DNA from: Planctopirus ephydatiae | GTDB lineage: Bacteria; Planctomycetota; Planctomycetia; Planctomycetales; Planctomycetaceae | Assembly (NCBI RefSeq): GCF_007752345.1 | Contig: NZ_CP036299.1 | Span: forward strand, 2,185,001 to 2,249,000 | Reading direction: 5' to 3' | DNA: 64,000 bases | Part shown: positions 8,758 to 16,431 of the stretch, piece by piece | Position numbering within the stretch: position 1 is the first letter of the stretch | Layout of the letters: the number at the start of each line of letters is the position of its first letter | Position numbers and translations under genes: made by a program | The notes under the pieces: generated by a model | What the model saw: the letters and a program-made list of their open reading frames with translations, nothing else | Database searches by the model: none | What the model was told of the DNA's origin: nothing

Positions 8758-8788
8758 TCACGTCTGGGTGACAACAGTCACAAGAAAC
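8758..8788. repeat. CACCCAGACG hairpin family, half copy
   Basis: Only the right arm CACGTCTGGGTGACAACAG with the CACAAGAAA tail is present; the left arm is missing. Confidence 0.5.
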
Positions 8789-8847
8789 ACCATCAACGGG
8801 GTGGCACGTCCCTGAGGTCCCCCGAAGGGCGTGGTTTTGACCATGGA

Positions 8848-9012
8848 TCAAGATGGAAATATACCCCATTGTGTGCCATGCTTCCGGCCCTGAGGAAGCA
8901 TGTGTTTTAAAATTCGAAGATCAATACCATCCACAATTCCAGCATGCTCACTCAAAACCGCCACCATCGCACGAAGCTCTTCCTCTCTGAATAAACCATC
9001 CAGCCGATGATT
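8848..9012 (-). pseudogene. Possible remnant of a coding sequence (54 codons, no clear start)
   Basis: An open frame reads NHRLDGLFREEELRAMVAVL and continues with a protein-like, charged-amphipathic composition through HAGIVDGIDLRIL to a TGA. It is closed upstream by an in-frame stop, has no ribosome site at its start and includes the CATGCTT palindrome in its last third. It may be the C-terminal scrap of a deleted gene, or chance. Low confidence. Confidence 0.2.
8877..8902. repeat. CATGCTT palindrome family, copy 1
   Basis: CATGCTTCC (8877-8885) pairs exactly with GGAAGCATG (8894-8902) around GGCCCTGA. Related copies at 33585-33610 and 43689-43714 have CTTGC/GCAAG arms, so arm changes are compensated. 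Confidence 0.65.
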
Positions 9013-9108
9013 TCATGACGGCGAGAAATGTAGAACTGAAAGTATAACTAGTACGTTGTTTAAAGCGACTATTGACATACCGTTGGCACACAAAGAATAG
9101 GTGCATCT

Positions 9109-9537
9109 ATGGCGGAAATATCAGATATTGAAGAAGAATGTGAAGATTTAGACTGGTATGCTGTTGATGAATCGGGGTATATTGGGCACTTTGCGACCGG
9201 AGGGCGTGGATTCCTGCCTCGATCCGTCAAGAATTCGTCCGAGAATCGCCTGACATTGCATTCTTTTTTTGTTGAACTGCCTGTGTCTTGTGCCGGTATT
9301 CATAATGACGCAGCCGGTAACAATGAGTTTTTTCTTGCAATGTCGGGCAGAGGGCTATATTCATACGACTACTCACCTGGAAAAGGTCGCAATCTAGGCT
9401 ATTCGCGTAACTGCATACCCACGTCTCCTCTAAAAGTCGAAGTATGTCCGGAGGAAATACAAGCAATACTTAAGCACACGATATCTTACGTATTGTTCTC
9501 TCAGGCTGAGAACGTCTCACCACAAATGTTTTTGTAG
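9109..9537 (+). CDS. Hypothetical cytoplasmic protein, atypical composition
   Basis: A 142-residue acidic protein starting with MAEISDIEEECEDLDWYAVDESGYIGHFATGG. The D-W-(Y/F)-x-V-D-x-x-G-x-I-G-H-F-x-(T/S)-G-G opening is a pattern I associate with small stand-alone proteins of unknown function in diverse bacteria, some near immunity-type genes, but I cannot name the family. No signal peptide or membrane helix. AGGTG lies 7 nt before ATG 9109. The coding sequence is visibly richer in A/T, with codons such as aat, aaa and ata, than the genes on either side, and it is surrounded by repeats; both suggest recent acquisition. Not clearly part of an operon. Confidence 0.65.
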   Translation: MAEISDIEEECEDLDWYAVDESGYIGHFATGGRGFLPRSVKNSSENRLTLHSFFVELPVSCAGIHNDAAGNNEFFLAMSGRGLYSYDYSPGKGRNLGYSRNCIPTSPLKVEVCPEEIQAILKHTISYVLFSQAENVSPQMFL

Positions 9538-9563
9538 CGCTGTTAGGTGAGTTAAGTCTCTCC

Positions 9564-9750
9564 GCACGGTGGCCGTCTGCGGGCGACCTACCTGCGTGCC
9601 GGAGGCAAGGCAGGTGTGGGTGCCGAAAGAAATGCCGTATGAGTCTCTGAGGATTTCGGCTGGAGTTCAGCAAGGGTCGTGTCTCTGTCAATGCCCTCCT
9701 GTGGCTTGGCCACCCCGGTAGAAATCAGAATTTCAACCGGGACCACCCAG
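9564..9750 (+). repeat. MITE-like interspersed repeat, copy D
   Basis: Begins GCACGGTGGCCGTCTGCGGG and ends GTAGAAATCAGAATTTCAAC followed by CGGGACCACCC. GGTGG/CCACC remains of the terminal inverted repeat seen in copy B. Lies immediately downstream of the atypical gene 9109-9537. Confidence 0.65.
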
Positions 9751-9810
9751 CGACATGCCTGCCTAAGACTGTGGGGCGAGTGACATCAAATCCCTCTCGT
9801 TCTGTCGCCT

Positions 9811-10440
9811 TTACCTGCGCATCAGTCCTGCTGGCAACTCTTTCAATCGCTCCAGTTCGATAATCTCACTGAAATACCAGGGCTTCCCTGTGCTCTTCTT
9901 GTATCCAATGCATTTCGATGGATACTTCACTCCGTCATGTTCCTTCCAATCACTGAACCGATGAATGTCGTTTCGCCAATCAATGCGCACCAATCGCTTC
10001 TCGGCCTGATCAAAATAGATATCCATCGGCGGCTTCACGCTCTGGCTGACACGCAAACCCAGTGCAGGCTTATCAGACTCCAGAATCTCTGGGATCACTT
10101 CCAGTTTTGACGTAGGGTCAATCAGGATTCCAAGTGTCCATGCCCAGACAAGAAACGTGGCTGGCTCATCCGGCATCAACTCATTCTTGACTCGTTCTTT
10201 GTTCCCCGTCCACCAGTATTGGGGAGGCTCATAGACAGAGACCCGCTCAGGCACTTTTTTCTCCGGATCAGAACTGGCGTTCACAGTCTCACGGGTACGG
10301 AACAATCGGAGGAGTTTCTCTTCGCCCCCCGCCGCATCCACGACCTGCTGGACGACGACGTTCGCATCCGGTTCACCTGCGACAATTGCATTCGACATCC
10401 CGATCACGCAATAGAGAGAGAGCAGGCAAATGATTCGCAT
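9811..10440 (-). CDS. Exported hypothetical protein with LolA-like appearance
   Basis: A 209-residue product with a Sec signal peptide (about residues 1-21, MRIICLLSLYCVIGMSNAIVAG) followed by VVQQVVDAAGGEEKLLRLF. A helix of this kind followed by alternating beta strands (PQYWWTG, LEVIPE, LGLRVS, MDIYFDQAEKRLVRIDW, YPSKCIGY) resembles periplasmic lipoprotein-carrier-like (LolA/LppX fold) proteins annotated as hypothetical in planctomycetes. No catalytic residues can be assigned. AAGGAG lies 7 nt before ATG 10440, a strong ribosome site. It is a singleton with the 21-bp palindrome 10487-10534 upstream. Confidence 0.65.
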   Translation of the reverse strand: MRIICLLSLYCVIGMSNAIVAGEPDANVVVQQVVDAAGGEEKLLRLFRTRETVNASSDPEKKVPERVSVYEPPQYWWTGNKERVKNELMPDEPATFLVWAWTLGILIDPTSKLEVIPEILESDKPALGLRVSQSVKPPMDIYFDQAEKRLVRIDWRNDIHRFSDWKEHDGVKYPSKCIGYKKSTGKPWYFSEIIELERLKELPAGLMRR

Positions 10441-10851
10441 GAGGTTGCTCCTTGAGAATGTCCTTTGGAATAATTATTTCACATCGGCAGGGTAGCACAG
10501 GTTGCTCGTCTTAGAGCAACCTGTGCTACCCTGCCTGTCACGTTTTGCAAACTCCGCTACCTTCCCTGATGCTTGATTGGCTCTGTTGTTGTCACGCATT
10601 GTGGCTCATGCCCATCCGCCACATCATCCATCCCTCGCCAAACAAATCCACCACTGAACAAATGCATCAACTCTGACTTCTCCCCGTCGCAGGTTTTCGA
10701 GTAAACTCCCCGAGGTCATTCTCATGGGTTCATTCTCACGAGATGTCTCTCGCAAACGTAAACAGGGTGTTGTCCTGGGTGGTCAGTCGTAATCCGTGGC
10801 ACCACAACTGGTACCACGATCGCAGCGTACCGATACAGATTTGAGGCTTGA
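10441..10851. other. Intergenic region between divergent genes
   Basis: Carries the long palindrome at 10487-10534. The remainder should hold the promoters for both neighbours; none is distinct enough to call. Confidence 0.5.
10487..10534. repeat. Perfect 21-bp stem palindrome
   Basis: Bases 10487-10507 and 10514-10534 are exact complements around GTCTTA. The arm GCAGGGTAGCACAGGTTGCT resembles the left end of MITE-like copy B (GCAGGGTGGCACAGGTTGCT), so it may be a solo end of that element. Confidence 0.7.
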
Positions 10852-12717
10852 ATGGGCTTGACGGCGAAGAGTACCTGGTTTGGTAAAGGAGTCGCAGTTC
10901 CGTCGGCTTCACTGGCCGCTCCCCAGGCGAAGACGCGCGTCCGCTCCGGCAATGATACGCGGGAAGTCATTGAATCGATTGCCTTTGCGTTCATTCTGGC
11001 CTTTATTCTGCGCACGTTTCTGGCCGAGGCGTTTGTCATCCCCACGGGATCCATGGCGCCCACGCTCTATGGCCGCTGCAAAGAGGTGACCTGCAGCCAG
11101 TGCAGCCATCAGTTCGCGATCGGTGCCAGCGATGAACTCAATCGCTCGAATGGCACTCTCGAAATGCGGATCGAAACGGCCACCTGCCCCAATTGCCGCT
11201 TTGAGAACGATGTCAAAGATCGTCCCGTTTTCAGCGGCGACCGAATTCTGGTCAACAAATGGACCTACGAGCTCGCTAAACCCAGCCGGTGGGATGTGGT
11301 CGTCTTTAAGTTCCCCGAAGAGCCCGAGACCAACTACATCAAACGTCTGGTCGGTCTTCCCGGCGAAATGCTCCGCATCTGGCGCGGCGATATCTACGTG
11401 CGTCCCGGCTTGGATGGCGAATACAAGATCGCTCGCAAGGACGACCCCAACAAGCAGCGCGTCATTCAGCAATCAGTTTACGACGACACCGAAGCACCAC
11501 GGGTTCTCATCGATGCTGGCTGGCCCGAACGCTGGCAGGGTGTGGAAATTCCCGCCAACGATGTTTCCCCAGCCGACTGGAAGGAAGATCCTGCCGGGTG
11601 GAAAGCCGATCGAAAAGCCAGATCCTTCTCGATCACCGGGAACGAGTCTCAAGCCGGAAAATGGCTCAGGTACCGGCATTATCTTCCCACGCCCGAAGCC
11701 TGGAATCAGGCCCTGGATAATCAGCCGATGATTTTCCCCGCGAAACCTCAGTTGATCGCCGACTTCTGCTCCTACAACCATTACGCCCCCATGGGCAACG
11801 GCCAGCGTGGCGAACCTGATCCCTACTGGGTCGGCGACATCGCCGTCACTGGAAAATTCCGGCTGGGCCCAGACGCAGAAGGGGTCGAGAAGGCAAACGT
11901 AATTGTCGAACTCACACGTGGCGTGCGAGTGTACCAGTGTGTGATTGGAACCGATGGTTTCATCACACTGCGGATGTCCGATGAACTGGCCGGCGAAGAG
12001 GCCTTTCGCCAGATTGCCCGCAGCAAAGGGCCCGTGGTCGCGACAGGTTCGTGGTTCAATCTGGAGTTTGCCAACTTCGATCAGAGACTCTGCGTCTGGA
12101 TCAACGATCAACTGGTCGAATTTGATGCTGAAACCACCTATGCACCACCAGTTCTCTATGGTCCGCAATTGCGAGACCTTTCTCCCGTGGGGATTTTTGC
12201 TCAGGGCCGCGAGGTGGATGTCGAAGAACTCCGTATCTTCCGCGACATTTATTACCGGGCCGACCGCGATCTGAGTGACGGACGGGCCTTTCCCGATGCT
12301 GCCGTTTCACCTACTGAATATTCAAGCCCTGGTCGTCTGGCGGCACTATTGAGCGATCCGCTCGCATGGGGAGCCGAGTACGAAGCGCGTGCATTTGCCG
12401 CCGAATTTCCGGCTCTGGGAGCGGACGAATACTTCATGATGGGCGATAACTCACCGCGAAGTCAGGATGCCAGACAATGGTCGAACACTCGTGGTGCCGA
12501 CCGCCGGCATGCTGTCCCTGAATCAGCACTGGTGGGCAAGGCCTTCAGCATTTTCTGGCCGCATGGCGTCCCCTTCATGAATGATGGCAAAGGGTATGCA
12601 CCACTGCCATTCTTCTATCATAAGGTCAATAAAGCCCAAAACCCGGATGTCGAAAACTACCCCAGGTTCTCTATCCCCTTCTATCCCCAGTGGTGGCGCT
12701 GGACGCGCATTCGGTAA
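10852..12717 (+). CDS. lepB: Signal peptidase I with zinc-ribbon and large extra domain
   Basis: A 621-residue type I leader peptidase (S26). After a membrane helix (about 40-60) come the catalytic serine in PTGSMAPT (Ser67) and the general-base lysine in NYIKRLVGLPGE (Lys164). The C-terminal box GDNSPRSQDARQW (about 530-543) closes the active site. Between Ser67 and Lys164 lie two CxxC knuckles (C81/C84 and C112/C115), a likely zinc ribbon, and between the Lys region and the last box is an insert of about 330 residues with LamG/concanavalin-like strands (VDVEELRIFRDIYY near 460). Bacterial SPase I is usually 200-350 residues. It removes Sec signal peptides at the inner membrane. GAGG lies 5 nt before ATG 10852. 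Confidence 0.9.
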   Translation: MGLTAKSTWFGKGVAVPSASLAAPQAKTRVRSGNDTREVIESIAFAFILAFILRTFLAEAFVIPTGSMAPTLYGRCKEVTCSQCSHQFAIGASDELNRSNGTLEMRIETATCPNCRFENDVKDRPVFSGDRILVNKWTYELAKPSRWDVVVFKFPEEPETNYIKRLVGLPGEMLRIWRGDIYVRPGLDGEYKIARKDDPNKQRVIQQSVYDDTEAPRVLIDAGWPERWQGVEIPANDVSPADWKEDPAGWKADRKARSFSITGNESQAGKWLRYRHYLPTPEAWNQALDNQPMIFPAKPQLIADFCSYNHYAPMGNGQRGEPDPYWVGDIAVTGKFRLGPDAEGVEKANVIVELTRGVRVYQCVIGTDGFITLRMSDELAGEEAFRQIARSKGPVVATGSWFNLEFANFDQRLCVWINDQLVEFDAETTYAPPVLYGPQLRDLSPVGIFAQGREVDVEELRIFRDIYYRADRDLSDGRAFPDAAVSPTEYSSPGRLAALLSDPLAWGAEYEARAFAAEFPALGADEYFMMGDNSPRSQDARQWSNTRGADRRHAVPESALVGKAFSIFWPHGVPFMNDGKGYAPLPFFYHKVNKAQNPDVENYPRFSIPFYPQWWRWTRIR

Positions 12718-12816
12718 GCGCCACTTGCCAGAAGGCCCCATCAACTCGGGTGGCCAACGTCATCTGTACGGCTCGACACGATCAGGCTAAACTGACGTCG
12801 GATCAAGGAGGATCAG

Positions 12817-13605
12817 ATGCCCAAACTGCTGGAATGCACAGGTCTCGTCAAGCAATACCCGCGCAAGCTGGCTGTGGCGGATGTCAGCTTCCATGTGAAC
12901 CCTGGTGAAGTCGTCGGTCTGCTCGGGCCCAACGGGGCCGGGAAATCGACCAGCTTCCGCATGACGTGTGGGCTGGTCACACCCACTCGCGGCAAGGTCA
13001 TGTTCAATGGCATCGACGTCACTAACTGGCCACTTTATCGGCGGGCTCAGGCCGGGATGGGTTATCTCCCTCAGGACACGAGCATTTTCACCAAGTTGAC
13101 TGTCGATCAGAATTTGATTGCTGTTCTGGAATTCATGCCGCTCACGGCCAAAGAACGAAATTACCGCTGCGACGAACTCCTCAACGAGTTCGGCATTGCC
13201 GAAAAGCGGCATCAGATCGCCTCCACACTCTCTGGTGGTGAACGCCGCCGGCTGGAAATCGCCCGCTGTCTGGCCAGTCGCCCCAATCTCATTCTGCTCG
13301 ATGAACCTTTCACGGGGATCGATCCCGTCACCATCAACGGCATTCAGGATATCATTGCCGAACTTCGCAACTCCGGCATATCGATTCTTCTCACAGATCA
13401 CCGCGAACGGGAAACGTTGACGATTACCGATCGCAGCTACATTGTTTTCGGGGGGCGAATTCTCTGCAGTGGCGATGCGGAACAGGTCCTGAATGACCCG
13501 GACGCCCAGCGCTATTACTTCGGTAGTCGCTTTGACGCCAAATCGATTATCGAGAGCAAAGGGATCTTTCAGGCCGGGCAATTCGAAGAACGCCGCGCTG
13601 CATAA
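12817..13605 (+). CDS. lptB: LPS export ABC transporter ATP-binding protein LptB
   Basis: 262 residues. Walker A GPNGAGKST (about 37-45), Q-loop LPQDTSIFTKLT, ABC signature LSGGERRRLEIAR (about 137-149), Walker B LILLDEP and switch histidine LLTDHRERE. The LPQ/SIF...LT and FTGIDP patterns are those of LptB rather than general importers. It powers extraction of lipopolysaccharide from the inner membrane with LptFG; those genes are not in the window. A near-perfect ribosome site AAGGAGG precedes ATG 12817. The rodA-like gene starts 11 bp after its stop, so the two are an operon. Confidence 0.88.
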   Translation: MPKLLECTGLVKQYPRKLAVADVSFHVNPGEVVGLLGPNGAGKSTSFRMTCGLVTPTRGKVMFNGIDVTNWPLYRRAQAGMGYLPQDTSIFTKLTVDQNLIAVLEFMPLTAKERNYRCDELLNEFGIAEKRHQIASTLSGGERRRLEIARCLASRPNLILLDEPFTGIDPVTINGIQDIIAELRNSGISILLTDHRERETLTITDRSYIVFGGRILCSGDAEQVLNDPDAQRYYFGSRFDAKSIIESKGIFQAGQFEERRAA

Positions 13606-13616
13606 CAAAGGTCGTC

Positions 13617-14816
13617 ATGGCTGGCATCACAATCGGTCGCAATGTTTCGCCGACCAGCAGAAGTTCGTTTTCGGTGACGGGCTTTTTCTCGCACCCGTCG
13701 CTCATCCTCCTCGCTTGTGCTCTGGGCCTTGTTGTCCTCGGTCTCTGTGGCATTGCCCGGGCTGATCAACTGCAGACCGTTACGCCCCGGTACGAGCGGC
13801 AGGTTGTCTGGCTCATTCCAGCAGCGATCGCGTTTGCTCTCGTCGTGGCCATTCCTTACTCCCGCTGGAAGCGATTCAGTGACTGGCTCTTTGTGGCCTC
13901 TCTGCCGCTGTTGGTGCTGGTACTCGCCATGCCGCCTCGCAATGGGGCAAGGAGCTGGATTCCTTTAGGTATTCTCGATTTCCAACCCTCGGAAATGGCC
14001 AAACTCACCTTCATCATGGCTTTGGCACATTACCTGATGTACCGCGATAATCATCGCACACTGCGCGGTTTAGTGATCCCCTTTGTCGTCATGCTGTTTC
14101 CCGTGGCACTCATCCTGCTGGAGCCAGATCTTGGCTCGGCAATGCTCTTCATCCCCGTCCTTTTCAGTATGTTGTTTGTTGCGGGAGCCCGGGCCAGGCA
14201 TCTGCTGACAGTCATGCTGCTGGCTGCCTGCCTGATGCCATTATTCTGGCAGAAGATGAATGCCGAGCAACGCTCACGGGTGACGGCCCTTTTCAATCAG
14301 ACCGATGGCGGGCCAGCACCACGGGGTGATGGATATCATCAGCATCAGGCCAAACAGGTCATCGCACTTGGCGGCGTCTGGGGAAGTGATTTCCAGGGAC
14401 AGGTGCTTGAAGAACCAGCCGCTTATCATCTGCCCGCTGCGCAGACCGATTTTGTGTTCTGCATGGTGGCAGAACGTTTTGGACTGGGAGGATCTCTGGC
14501 GACGGTTGCACTCTATGCCATCTTCCTGATGCAGGGCATGCAGATTTCGCAGCGATGTAAAGAGCCTTACGGGCGATTAGTCGCTGCAGGTGTCACTGTG
14601 CTTCTGACCACGCAGATGATCATCAACACCGGCATGGCTGTCGGATTACTGCCGATCACGGGGATCACGCTGCCGCTCATGAGCTACGGTGGTTCCAGTC
14701 TAGTGGCGACCAGTCTCGCTCTGGCGATGCTGGTCAACATCGACTTGAACGGACAATCAGAAATTCAATCCGAGTCATTCATGTTCAAGGATTTGAATGC
14801 TGCCTCCGGGAATTAA
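13617..14816 (+). CDS. rodA: FtsW/RodA/SpoVE family peptidoglycan polymerase
   Basis: 399 residues with about ten predicted membrane helices. SEDS family signatures are present: RSWIPLG, FQPSEMAKL, EPDLGSA and the C-terminal GITLPLMSYGGSS. These enzymes polymerise lipid II glycan strands with a partner class B PBP. RodA is favoured over FtsW because of its place beside an envelope export gene and absence of a division cluster, but the distinction is inference. Interesting context: FtsZ is lacking in planctomycetes, so SEDS proteins here deserve attention. AAGG lies 5 nt before ATG 13617; translational coupling to lptB is likely. Confidence 0.85.
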   Translation: MAGITIGRNVSPTSRSSFSVTGFFSHPSLILLACALGLVVLGLCGIARADQLQTVTPRYERQVVWLIPAAIAFALVVAIPYSRWKRFSDWLFVASLPLLVLVLAMPPRNGARSWIPLGILDFQPSEMAKLTFIMALAHYLMYRDNHRTLRGLVIPFVVMLFPVALILLEPDLGSAMLFIPVLFSMLFVAGARARHLLTVMLLAACLMPLFWQKMNAEQRSRVTALFNQTDGGPAPRGDGYHQHQAKQVIALGGVWGSDFQGQVLEEPAAYHLPAAQTDFVFCMVAERFGLGGSLATVALYAIFLMQGMQISQRCKEPYGRLVAAGVTVLLTTQMIINTGMAVGLLPITGITLPLMSYGGSSLVATSLALAMLVNIDLNGQSEIQSESFMFKDLNAASGN

Positions 14817-14999
14817 TGCCCCACTGTTTCAAGGTGCTTATCAAACGGTGGGTACTGTCAGCAGGGATCGATTTTTCTCTTCAGAAATCGTCATCCACAA
14901 TTTTACTGGAGTTCAGCAGTTAAACCTCAAGTCACGCTGCGGTTCGTTGTGCAGGATCAATTGTCCAAACAACTAATCGGCTGCTATTAAAGGTTTGAC

Positions 15000-16130
15000 A
15001 TGATTGCAACTTTGGAAAGATCCAGAAGCAAAAGCAAGAAGTCTCCCTCGGGATCAAAGTCATCTCGATCGAAATCGGCAACTATAGCGACAAAAGTTTC
15101 TGCCAGAATTTCCGGTAAATCTCAAAATTTGACAGAGGAACTTTGCCTTTCGACCCTCGTGTCTGAAAAGCGTATCTGCAAGTCTTTGAATTCACCCTCA
15201 GTCACGGCTGTTAAGAATAAAACAGCCGTCCGAGCTCCACGCCCAGTTGCTCCCCAGCGGTTGATTCCTCCACCCTTGGCCTATGTGGATCATCCACTCT
15301 TCGCACGCAAAAAAGCCGAAGCACAACTGGAACAGTTGAAGCCACTCACGATTGATTCGCTGAGTGCTTCACCTGTCTCTCAAGCGACCACGGCCGGAGC
15401 ACTTTTGCCCGCCTTCGCCCGGTCTCGTCTACTGGCTCCGGATGAAGAAAATTATCTCTTCTTGTGGATGAACTTCTGCCGTTACCAGGCCGAGGCCGCT
15501 CGTAAGAAGCTCGCCAAAACTCCTTCGAGTGATGCTTATTTTGCTCAGTACAATCTCTGGTTGAATAAATCGATCACTGCTCGCAATCAGATTGTTCAGG
15601 CCAACCTGCGGCTTGTCGTGGCTCTGGCTCGTAAATGCTGTGGATCGATTGAACAGCTTGCCGAACTCGTGTCCGAAGGGGTCATGCCTCTGATCCGTTC
15701 GGTTGAGCTGTTCGATATCAGCTTGGGAAATCGCTTCAGCACTTACGCCACCTGGGCTGTTCGCAATCAGATGCATCGCCACTTCAAAAAGGTGCAGACC
15801 TGGAACGAACACACTACGGCTTACATCCATGAAGCCCTCGAGCAGTTCGAAGATTTCCGCAGCCCGGTAGAAACACAGCCTGGAGAATCTCAAGAGGCCT
15901 GCCAGCGCGAGCTGACATCACTTCTGGAAACATTGTCGGAACGCGAGAGAGCCGTCATTGCCGCCCGGTTTGGTCTCGATGGCCAGCCTCGCGGCCAGTC
16001 ACTCTCCGAAATCTCCGGGCGCATCGGTTTGAGCAAAGAGCGCGTTCGACAGATCGTCCTCAAGGCTCTCGATAAGTTGAAACTTTACGCCGAGCAGAAG
16101 CCAGTGCTCGTGGAACTGTTCCAGGCCTGA
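15000..16130 (+). CDS. Sigma-70 family factor with basic N-terminal extension and little or no region 3
   Basis: 376 residues. The first ~60 are rich in Ser, Lys and Arg (RSRSKSKKSPSGSKSSRSKS). Region 1.2-like sequence begins near 142 (APDEENYLFLWMN), region 2 is clear at about 195-265 (NQIVQANLRLVVALARK, then FSTYATWAVRNQMHRHFKK), and region 4 is clear at the end (LSERERAVIAARFGLDG, then IGLSKERVRQIVLKALDKLK). Only about 50 residues separate regions 2 and 4, too few for a normal region 3. Primary factors normally retain region 3, so this is an alternative factor of a planctomycete lineage. AAAGG precedes ATG 15000. Regulon unknown; no anti-sigma gene is adjacent. Confidence 0.85.
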   Translation: MIATLERSRSKSKKSPSGSKSSRSKSATIATKVSARISGKSQNLTEELCLSTLVSEKRICKSLNSPSVTAVKNKTAVRAPRPVAPQRLIPPPLAYVDHPLFARKKAEAQLEQLKPLTIDSLSASPVSQATTAGALLPAFARSRLLAPDEENYLFLWMNFCRYQAEAARKKLAKTPSSDAYFAQYNLWLNKSITARNQIVQANLRLVVALARKCCGSIEQLAELVSEGVMPLIRSVELFDISLGNRFSTYATWAVRNQMHRHFKKVQTWNEHTTAYIHEALEQFEDFRSPVETQPGESQEACQRELTSLLETLSERERAVIAARFGLDGQPRGQSLSEISGRIGLSKERVRQIVLKALDKLKLYAEQKPVLVELFQA

Positions 16131-16431
16131 GTGACTCTCTCATCCTGAAAAACACAAATAAAATCTGCCTCCCGGGGAACCTTCCATTGCGTTGGCTTCC
16201 CGGGGGGCAACTTTTTGCCTTCTCCCCTTTTTACCTTTTTGCCTTTTTGCATTTCTGCCTTCTTGCCCCAGAACAATGTCGCAGCATGACGCAGCAGGAT
16301 CGGGAATAACTTGCTCTATCCCTAAATCCACGTCGCTGCTATATCACGTCATCCTTCCGCTCCACCTCCCCTTTGACGTTCTGTCAAACTGCATATTCCC
16401 GTCAATTACCGCTGAATTCGGAGACCGTCCG
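16131..16431. other. Intergenic, pyrimidine-rich tract
   Basis: About 16205-16270 is a run of C/T-rich sequence with repeated CTTTTTGCCT-like units, preceded by imperfect CCCGGGG inverted repeats that could end the sigma transcript. The open frame from 16192 translates this tract into a low-complexity leader and is not believed. Confidence 0.5.

Larger units (their letters stand above)
8746..9108. other. Intergenic region with repeat fragments and a decayed reading frame
   Basis: Holds a half copy of the CACCCAGACG repeat (8758-8788), a CATGCTT palindrome (8877-8902), a possible gene remnant on the minus strand (8848-9012), and an AT-richer stretch before the next gene. TTGACA at about 9072 could be a -35 box, but no good -10 follows. 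Confidence 0.5.

Noticed and set aside
9070-9100. TTGACA as a promoter for the orphan gene 9109
   Set aside because: No acceptable -10 box was found at 16-18 bp spacing.
16192-16431. Upstream extension of the hypothetical protein at 16432
   Set aside because: The extension translates a pyrimidine tract into low-complexity sequence, and ATG 16432 has GGAG at good spacing with a proper signal peptide.
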